From assembly GCA_039807785.1 (NCBI GenBank), contig JBDHRX010000001.1, positions 53,524 through 117,523 on the forward strand: a stretch of 64,000 nt of DNA, read 5' to 3'. This document shows positions 56,011 to 64,000 of this stretch, one piece after another. Source of the DNA: Zeimonas sp039807785 (GTDB lineage: Bacteria; Pseudomonadota; Gammaproteobacteria; Burkholderiales; Burkholderiaceae_E). Each line of letters starts with the position of its first letter. The first letter of the stretch is position 1. Made by a program: the position numbers and the translations under genes. The notes beneath the pieces were generated by a model. The model searched no databases. It was not told where the DNA came from and saw only the letters and a list, made by a program, of their open reading frames with translations.

Positions 56011-57621
56011 ATGTTTCGCTCTGCACACGTCGATACGTTCGCCCGCGACCACCTGCCGCCGCCGGCCCAGTGGCCGGACCTGCCGCAGTCGCCGGACACC
56101 CGCTATCCGGAGCGGTTGAACGCCGCCGTCGAGCTGCTCGACCGGATGGTGGAGAACGGCTTCGGCGATGCAATCGCGCTGCGCACCGACGCCGCCGCCT
56201 GCACCTACTACCAGCTCTTCGTGCGCGTGAACCAGATCGCGCATGTGCTGCGCGACCGGATGGGGCTGGTGCCCGGCAACCGTGTGCTGCTGCGCGGCAC
56301 GAACAATCCGATGATGGCGGCCTGCCTGCTCGCGACGCTGAAGGCCGGGCTGGTCGCGGTGCCGACGATGCCGCTGCTGCGCGCGAAGGACCTGGCGCCC
56401 GTCGTGACCAAGGCGAAGGTCGCGGCGGCGCTCTGCGACGTCGCGCTGCGCGACGAGCTCGACGCGCTGGCGCGCGAGACGCCGTCGCTGAAGCAGGTCC
56501 TGCTCTTCAACGACGGCAGCGGGTCGGCCGGGGCGCTCGAGACGCACCTGCCGGCGATGCCGACCCGCTTCACCGCCTGCGACACGGCCCAGGACGACGT
56601 GGCGCTGATCGCATTCACCTCGGGCACGACCGGCACGCCGAAAGGCACGATGCACTTCCATCGCGACGTCGTGGCGATGTGCGACCTCTTTCCGCGCCAC
56701 GTGCTGCATCCGCAGGCCGACGACGTGTTCTGCGGGACGCCACCGCTGGCCTTCACTTTCGGGCTGGGCGGCATGCTGTGCTTTCCGATGCGGGTCGGCG
56801 CGTCGGTCGTCCTGCTCGAACGCGGAACCCCCGAGACCCTGCTCGGGGCGGTCCAGCAGCACCGCGTCAGCGTGCTCTTCACCGCCCCCACCATGTATCG
56901 CCAGATGGCGCCGCTGGTGCGGCGCTTCGACCTGTCCTCGCTGAAGAAATGCGTATCGGCCGGCGAGGCGCTGCCCGACCCGACCCGCCAGCTCTGGAAG
57001 GAGGCGACCGGGATCGAGATCATCGACGGGATCGGATCGACCGAGATGATCCACATCTTCATCTCGTCGCCGCCCGAGTCGGTGCGTCGCGGCGCGATCG
57101 GGAAGGCGGTGCCCGGCTACGAGGCCCGGATCGTCGACGATGCGATGAACGAGCTGCCGCACGGCACCGTCGGGAAGCTGGCGGTGCGGGGCCCGACCGG
57201 CTGCCGCTACCTGGCCGACGACCGGCAACAGAACTACGTGAAGGACGGCTGGAACCTGCCGGGCGACACCTTCCGCATGGATGCCGACGGCTATTTCTAC
57301 TACCAGGCACGCTCCGACGACATGATCGTCACCGGCGGCTACAACATCGCCGGCCCCGAGGTCGAGGCGGCGCTGATGCTGCACGAAGCGGTCGCCGAAT
57401 GCGGTGTGATCGGGGTCGCGGACGAAGCCCGCGGGCAGATCGTCAAGGCCTTCGTCGTGCTCAAGCCCGGCCACCCGGAGAACGCGGCGATGGCCGCGAC
57501 GCTGCAGGAGTTCGTCAAGCAGACGATCGCGCCGTACAAGTACCCGCGCGCGATCGAGTTCCGGGCGTCGCTCCCGCGGACCGAGACCGGCAAGCTGCAG
57601 CGCTTCCGCCTGCGCGACTAG
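56011..57621 (+). CDS. Aromatic acid--CoA ligase, 2-aminobenzoate/benzoate-CoA ligase type
   Basis: 536-residue ANL-superfamily enzyme that would adenylate and thioesterify an aromatic acid. Motifs: AFTSGTTGTPKGTMHFHRDV (P-loop), IDGIGSTEMIHIFIS (A5), GDTFRMDADGYFYYQARSDD (A7/A8), GGYNIAGPEVEAAL and LPRTETGKLQRF with the A10 lysine. The N-terminus VDTFARDHLPPPAQWPDLPQ and PERLNAAVELLDRMV resemble 2-aminobenzoate-CoA ligases more than plain benzoate-CoA ligases. AGGAGG precedes the ATG. Located after marR and before an EthD-like gene; downstream ring-processing enzymes are absent here. Confidence 0.87.
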   Translation: MFRSAHVDTFARDHLPPPAQWPDLPQSPDTRYPERLNAAVELLDRMVENGFGDAIALRTDAAACTYYQLFVRVNQIAHVLRDRMGLVPGNRVLLRGTNNPMMAACLLATLKAGLVAVPTMPLLRAKDLAPVVTKAKVAAALCDVALRDELDALARETPSLKQVLLFNDGSGSAGALETHLPAMPTRFTACDTAQDDVALIAFTSGTTGTPKGTMHFHRDVVAMCDLFPRHVLHPQADDVFCGTPPLAFTFGLGGMLCFPMRVGASVVLLERGTPETLLGAVQQHRVSVLFTAPTMYRQMAPLVRRFDLSSLKKCVSAGEALPDPTRQLWKEATGIEIIDGIGSTEMIHIFISSPPESVRRGAIGKAVPGYEARIVDDAMNELPHGTVGKLAVRGPTGCRYLADDRQQNYVKDGWNLPGDTFRMDADGYFYYQARSDDMIVTGGYNIAGPEVEAALMLHEAVAECGVIGVADEARGQIVKAFVVLKPGHPENAAMAATLQEFVKQTIAPYKYPRAIEFRASLPRTETGKLQRFRLRD

Positions 57622-57665
57622 AGCACGCGACCGCCGAAGACCACCAGGCCCCGGGGGCATCGCCG

Positions 57666-58415
57666 ATGCGCAGCCCGCACGCGCTGGTATTCACCTTCGC
57701 CCCCGGCGCGGCGCTCGGCCAGCCCGGGGCGGCGCCGGGCCTGCCCGCGATGGCCCCCAGGCTGCCGACGGTCGCACCGGGGCTGCCCGATGTCGCCGGA
57801 CTGCGCGAAGCGGTGCGCACCCTGCGCCCGCCTGGCGGCGTCGACCCCGCGCAGGTCTTCGCTCCGCATCCGGAGCACGCGCGGCTCGAGGTCTTCGGGG
57901 ACGGTGCGCCGCCGTTCGCGCTCGTCGAGTACCGGGCGCGAGAACCCGCGGCGCTGCGCGCGCTGGCCGCCGAGCCCGGCCTGCGCCGTGCGCTCGCGCG
58001 CATCGGTGATCCTGCGGACTGGTGCGCCGGACTCTTCGACGTGATCGAGGAACCGGTGCCGGCCCCGGCCGCGGCGGACGCCCGCCTGTCGCTGCTCGTC
58101 CACTATCACGCGCCGGTCGAGGACGCCCCTGGGTTCGCCCGGCATTACGTCGCGCACCATCCGCCGCTGCTGGCACGACTGCCGCGGATCCGGGCGATCC
58201 TGTGCCACCTGCCCTCGGGCGGGCCGCTCGCCGGCTGGCGCGCCGACCCGACGGTGATCCGGAACGAGGTCCGCTTCGACTCGATGGACGAGCTGCTCGA
58301 CGCGCTGCACTCGCCGGCCAGGCTCGCCCTGAGCGCCGACGCGCAGGGCTTCCCGCGCTTCGGGCGCTCGACCCACTACCCGATGGAGCGCCTCCGCGTG
58401 CCGGGCGGCGCCTGA
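57666..58415 (+). CDS. EthD-like (dimeric alpha-beta barrel) protein
   Basis: 249 residues. The C-terminal half has LSLLVHYHAPVEDAPGFARH and YVAHHPPLLARLPRIRAILC, the pattern of an EthD domain, and ends with FDSMDELLDALHSPARLALS. The N-terminal half is a second, diverged ferredoxin-like barrel after a Pro/Ala-rich stretch with a repeated APGLP motif. Such proteins bind aromatic or redox ligands, and some act as monooxygenases or isomerases. No catalytic residues can be assigned. It follows the CoA ligase by 44 nt on the same strand and may act on the same compound. Confidence 0.78.
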   Translation: MRSPHALVFTFAPGAALGQPGAAPGLPAMAPRLPTVAPGLPDVAGLREAVRTLRPPGGVDPAQVFAPHPEHARLEVFGDGAPPFALVEYRAREPAALRALAAEPGLRRALARIGDPADWCAGLFDVIEEPVPAPAAADARLSLLVHYHAPVEDAPGFARHYVAHHPPLLARLPRIRAILCHLPSGGPLAGWRADPTVIRNEVRFDSMDELLDALHSPARLALSADAQGFPRFGRSTHYPMERLRVPGGA

Positions 58416-58426
58416 AGCGATCGCCG

Positions 58427-58447
58427 GCCCGGACGTCCCTCCCGGGC
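58427..58447. terminator. Weak hairpin between EthD-like gene and fadD
   Basis: A 6-bp stem GCCCGG/CCGGGC around a 9-nt loop in the 41-nt gap between these convergent genes. No U-run; role inferred from position. Confidence 0.3.
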
Positions 58448-58456
58448 AGCCCCCGC

Positions 58457-60154
58457 TCAGGCGGTCTTCTTCGTCGCCTCGTCGCGCAGCTCGCGGCGCA
58501 GGATCTTGCCGACGTTGGTCTTGGGCAGATCGACGCGGAACTCGATGTACTTGGGTTTCTTGTAGCCGGTGAGGTTCTCGGCGCAGTACTGCATCAGGTC
58601 GCGCTCGGTGAGGCTGTCGTCCTTCTTGACGACGAACAGCTTCACCGCCTCGCCCGAGTTGGCGTCCGGCACGCCGACCGCGGCCACCTCGAGCACGCCC
58701 GGATGGCTGGCGACGACGCCCTCGATCTCGTTCGGGTACACGTTGAAGCCCGAGACCAGGATCATGTCCTTCTTGCGATCGACGATCCGCGTATAGCCGC
58801 GCTCGTCCATGATGCCGATGTCGCCGGTCTTGAAGAAGCCGTCGGGCGTCATGACCTTGGCCGTCTCGTCGACGTGCCCCCAATAGCCGACCATCACCTG
58901 CGGACCGCGGATCGCGATCTCGCCGCGCTCCCCGAGCGGCACCGGCACCCCGGCGTCGTCCAGGATCGTGACCTCGGTCGACGGGAAGGGCAGCCCGATG
59001 GTGCCGCTGAACGCATCGGTATCGGTCGGGTTGCCGGTCGCCGCCGGCGAGGTCTCGGACAGCCCGTAGGCCTCGCAGATCGGGCATCCGGTGACCGCAA
59101 GCCATTTCCGGGCGACGGCCTCCTGGACCGCCATGCCGCCCCCCAGCGAAACGCGCAGCTGCGAGAAATCGAGCTTGGCGAACTCGGCGTTGTTCGCCAG
59201 CGCGTTGAACAGCGTGTTGACCGCGGGGAACAGGTTGAACCGGAACGGGCGGATCTCCTTGATCAGCGCCGGCAGGTCGCGCGGATTGGGGATCAGGACG
59301 TTCAGTCCGCCGAGCCGCATGCCGAGCAGGCAGCACGCGGTGAGCGCGAAGATGTGATAGAGCGGCAGCGCGCAGACCCAGGTGAGTTGCTCGGGCGGCG
59401 CTCCCTTCTTCGGGTTCGTGAGGGCCGGCTGGATCCAGGCCTCGGACTGGAGGACGTTGGCCACGATGTTGCGATGGACCAGCGTCGCGCCCTTGGCGAG
59501 GCCGGTGGTGCCGCCGGTGTACTGCAGGAACGCGACGTCCTCGTGCGCGAGGCTCACCGGCTCGAAGCTCAGCCGGGCGCCTTCGGCCAGCACGGCGTTG
59601 AAGCGGGTGGCCTTGGGCAGCTCGAAGGCCGGCACCATCTTCTTCACGTGCCGCACGACGAAGTTCACCAGCGCGCCCTTCGCGAAGCCGAGCAGGTCGC
59701 CCATCGAGGCGATCACCACGTGCTCGATCTCCGTGCGCGCCAGCACCTGCTGCAGCGTGGCCGCGAAATTCTCGAGGATGACGATCGCCCGCGCGCCCGA
59801 GTCCTTCAGCTGGTGCTCGAGCTCGCGCGGCGTGTACAGCGGGTTGACGTTCACGACGACGTAACCGGCGCGCAGGATCGCGGCGAGCGCCACCGGATAC
59901 TGCAGCACGTTCGGCATCATCACCGCGACCCGGTCGCCCTTCTGCAGGCCGCGCGATTGCAGCCAGGCGGCCACGCAACGCGAGAGCTCGTCGAGCTCGC
60001 CGTAGCTCAGCGCCTTGCCGAGCCCGACGAAGGCCTTGCGGTCGCGGAACTTGGCGAACGCCTCGTCGAAGATCTGCACCACCGACTCGTAGCGCCGGTG
60101 GTCGATGTCGTGCGGAACGCCCGCGGGGTAGCTCTTGAGCCAGAAACGATCCAT
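58457..60154 (-). CDS. fadD: Long-chain fatty acid--CoA ligase
   Basis: 565-residue ANL enzyme activating fatty acids for beta-oxidation. Motifs: LQYTGGTTGLAKGATLVHRN (P-loop), LPLYHIFALTACCLLGM, CEAYGLSETSPAAT, FFKTGDIGIMDERGY, DRKKDMILVSGFNVYPNEIE (FACS motif) and LPKTNVGKILRRELR (A10 lysine). The N-terminus WLKSYPAGVPHDIDHRRYES is typical for FadD. Probably monocistronic; 77 nt separate it from the peptidase gene upstream. Confidence 0.95.
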   Translation of the reverse strand: MDRFWLKSYPAGVPHDIDHRRYESVVQIFDEAFAKFRDRKAFVGLGKALSYGELDELSRCVAAWLQSRGLQKGDRVAVMMPNVLQYPVALAAILRAGYVVVNVNPLYTPRELEHQLKDSGARAIVILENFAATLQQVLARTEIEHVVIASMGDLLGFAKGALVNFVVRHVKKMVPAFELPKATRFNAVLAEGARLSFEPVSLAHEDVAFLQYTGGTTGLAKGATLVHRNIVANVLQSEAWIQPALTNPKKGAPPEQLTWVCALPLYHIFALTACCLLGMRLGGLNVLIPNPRDLPALIKEIRPFRFNLFPAVNTLFNALANNAEFAKLDFSQLRVSLGGGMAVQEAVARKWLAVTGCPICEAYGLSETSPAATGNPTDTDAFSGTIGLPFPSTEVTILDDAGVPVPLGERGEIAIRGPQVMVGYWGHVDETAKVMTPDGFFKTGDIGIMDERGYTRIVDRKKDMILVSGFNVYPNEIEGVVASHPGVLEVAAVGVPDANSGEAVKLFVVKKDDSLTERDLMQYCAENLTGYKKPKYIEFRVDLPKTNVGKILRRELRDEATKKTA

Positions 60155-60231
60155 GCGCGACTCTCTTCGATGAGGGAACCGGGACGGAACCGGAACCCGA
60201 TCCGGCTCCGGCGACCCGAGAGATTATGCCT

Positions 60232-61346
60232 TCAGCGAACGCCTTCGGGCCTGAGCAGAGTCAACGTCGGCGCGGGCGGCGCCAGCGCCCGGTCCCGTTC
60301 CGGCCTGGGCAGGGCGCCGAGCCGCCGCGCCGCCTCGTAGAAAGCCGGGAGGTCGCCCCGGTGGCGATCGAGCAGGGCGAGGAACGCGGGGACCTGCGCG
60401 GAATAGGTCGCGACCGAGGCCAGGTGCGCGTTGGTGAGCGGCTGCGCGAACCAGCGGTCGTAGCCCGCGTAGCCGTCCCATTGCCCTTTCAGGACGTCGT
60501 AGTCCCGGCGCAGCGCGTCGAGGATCCGGCGCTTGGCGACGCGCTTGTCCGCCTCGGAGTCGGTCGATGCATAGGCCGCTTCGAGCGCGGCCCGGTGCCG
60601 CATCAGCAGCGCCAGGAACTGCTCGCGCCGGTCGGCGTGCAGCCGCCAGGCGCGACGCGGCGCCGGACCGGCGCCGGCAGCCTCGCGCGCCGCGAACCAG
60701 CGCTCGATGCCGACCCGCTCGACCGCGGTGGCGAACGACTCGTTGAAGCCGGTATCGTCCTTCACGTAGAGCACCTGGTGCGCCAGCTCGTGGAACACCA
60801 GCCGCGCCAGCTCGCCGTCGGAATGGCGCACGAAGGTGCTGAGCACCGGATCGTCGAACCAGCCCAGCGTCGAGTACGCGGGCACGCCACGCACGAACGC
60901 CTCGTAGCCCTGCGCGCGCAACCCCGCGGCGAACCGTTCGGCCTGCTCCCGGTCGTAGTAGCCGCGGTAGCCGACACAGCCGGCCACCGGGAAGCACCAT
61001 TCCTTCAGCGCCAGCGACAGCTCCGGCGTCGCGAACACGTTCCATACGACGAAGGCACGCCCGAGGTCGGCGTACGCGGTGTAGCTGCCGTTGGCCGGGA
61101 GCGCGAGCGCGGCGGAGGCGAACGCGCGGATCGCACGCACCTGCTCGAGCCGGTCGCGCAGCACCGGATCCAGCCCGGGATCGGCGAGCACCTCGGTGAT
61201 CGGCCGCGCCGCGCGCATCACCGCGAGATGCCCCGCGATCGATTGCCAGTAGTAACCCGGGCCGTCGCGCCAGAACGAGCAGCCGCCGAGCAGGAGCACC
61301 AGCAGGAGGGCCGACGCCGCGAGCGCCGGGCGCGACCGCCGCGGCG

Positions 61347-61350
<4 letters not shown>
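60232..61350 (-). CDS. Zinc-peptidase lipoprotein, putative aminopeptidase family
   Basis: 372 residues. The start GTG at 61348-61350 overlaps the oxidoreductase stop as GTGA. A signal peptide with lipobox LGGC (Cys24) anchors it to a membrane. FHELAHQVLYVKDDTGFNES shows an HExxH zinc motif and a downstream glutamate (FNESFATAVE), as in the putative-aminopeptidase family (PF10023-like). GYYWQSIAGHLAVMRAARPI and FVWNVFATPELSLALKEWCF are typical blocks. Substrate is unknown. Its coupling to a molybdopterin enzyme is unexplained. Confidence 0.88.
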
Positions 61351-63464
<2,114 letters not shown>

Positions 63465-63515
63465 GCGCCAATGCTAATCTATCGTGATCCTTCCCGCGTC
63501 CCAGCGAGCGAATCC

Positions 63516-64000
63516 ATGAGACTGGTCGAACCGATCGTCGGTTTCCATGCCGAGCTGCGCGAGTTCCGCCGGGACCTGCATGCGCACCCCGAGCTGAAGT
63601 TCGAGGAGTTCCGCACCGCCGACCGGGTCGCCGCGAAGCTGGCCGAATGGGGCATCCCGACGCACCGCGGCCTCGGCGGCACCGGAGTGGTGGGCATCGT
63701 CAAGGCCGGCGGCTCGGACCGCGCGATCGGGCTGCGGGCCGACATGGACGCGCTGCCGATGACCGAGTTCAACCGCTTCGCGCACGCATCGACGCATCCG
63801 GGCCGCATGCACGCCTGCGGCCACGACGGCCACGTCGCGATGCTGCTCGCCGCGGCCAGGCACTTCGCCACGCAACGCAACTTCGACGGCACCGTCTACC
63901 TGGTCTTCCAGCCGGCCGAGGAGGGCGGCGGCGGCGCGCGCGAGATGATCCGCGACGGCCTGTTCGAGCGCTTCCCGATGGAGGCGATCTTCGGCATGCA
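63516..64000 (+). CDS. M20-family amidohydrolase (hippurate hydrolase-like), N-terminal part
   Basis: ATG at 63516; 161 codons to the window edge. FRRDLHAHPELKFEEFRTAD, GLRADMDALPMTEFN and MHACGHDGHVAMLLAAA are the metal-site blocks of M20D aminoacylase/hippuricase-type enzymes, followed by VYLVFQPAEEGGGGAREMI with the catalytic Glu. It would hydrolyse N-acyl amino acids. Divergent from the molybdopterin oxidoreductase with a 51-nt gap that must hold both promoters. Confidence 0.92.
   Translation, partial: MRLVEPIVGFHAELREFRRDLHAHPELKFEEFRTADRVAAKLAEWGIPTHRGLGGTGVVGIVKAGGSDRAIGLRADMDALPMTEFNRFAHASTHPGRMHACGHDGHVAMLLAAARHFATQRNFDGTVYLVFQPAEEGGGGAREMIRDGLFERFPMEAIFGM

Overview
The window is about 70% GC with tightly packed genes, few gaps and many 1-4 nt stop/start overlaps. 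Gene content points to a betaproteobacterium of the order Burkholderiales: a 16-stranded-type porin, Coq7 ubiquinone hydroxylase, the glyA-nrdR-rib-nusB-thiL-pgpA block, rplM-rpsI-argC-erpA, a Pil/Chp chemosensory operon and an inactive DHOase partner for PyrB. This is an inference from gene families; genus cannot be read from the sequence. I see no tRNA, rRNA, CRISPR array, insertion sequence or phage gene. It reads as core chromosome.

Layout. 1-1144: a TetR-family regulator (cut by the window edge) downstream of fpr, with a 34-bp perfect palindrome in front of fpr. 1209-9501: DNA repair (ogt, ruvX), apaH, and a probable run pyrR-pyrB-pyrC'-UDP-sugar epimerase-ugd, with wecB nearby, linking pyrimidine synthesis to UDP-sugar supply. 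9502-19597: algH and a type IV pilus chemosensory operon (rubredoxin, pilG, pilH, pilI, pilJ, and a 1,845-residue hybrid CheA/ChpA). 19790-26656: thiE, a membrane sulfatase-fold enzyme, a type IVa pilin with a sigma-54 promoter, and an FHA / CHASE2-adenylate cyclase / metallo-beta-lactamase phosphodiesterase trio. 26792-30199: terC-sucD-sucC-DUF2889. 30353-38583: recX, recA (with an SOS box), pncC, pgpA, thiL, nusB and riboflavin genes. 38750-48349: a TPP-dependent decarboxylase/synthase, nrdR, glyA, a histidine phosphatase, a PEBP-family protein, dtd, tyrS, an M23 peptidase and anmK. 48350-52322: erpA, bactofilin, a coiled-coil membrane protein, argC, rpsI, rplM. 52323-52819: a gap holding a strong rplM promoter and, separately, what looks like a complete small-RNA gene. 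52820-64000: OsmC protein, coq7, porin, a MarR / aryl-CoA ligase / EthD-like operon, fadD, a lipoprotein peptidase coupled to a molybdopterin oxidoreductase, and the start of an M20 amidohydrolase.

How the genes work together. The middle of the window could form one surface-sensing circuit: pilin, its regulation by RpoN, the PilG/H/I/J/ChpA phosphorelay, and separate cAMP-making and cAMP-degrading enzymes lie within 17 kb. A pilin-adjacent enzyme with the topology of phosphoethanolamine transferases may decorate the pilin.

The most interesting unexplained element is the roughly 63-nt transcription unit at 52443-52505 on the minus strand. It has its own -35/-10, a hairpin that presents an anti-Shine-Dalgarno loop, and an intrinsic terminator with nine Us. 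This resembles the architecture of alphaproteobacterial CcsR/cuckoo RNAs, but here it sits upstream of rplM-rpsI in a betaproteobacterium.
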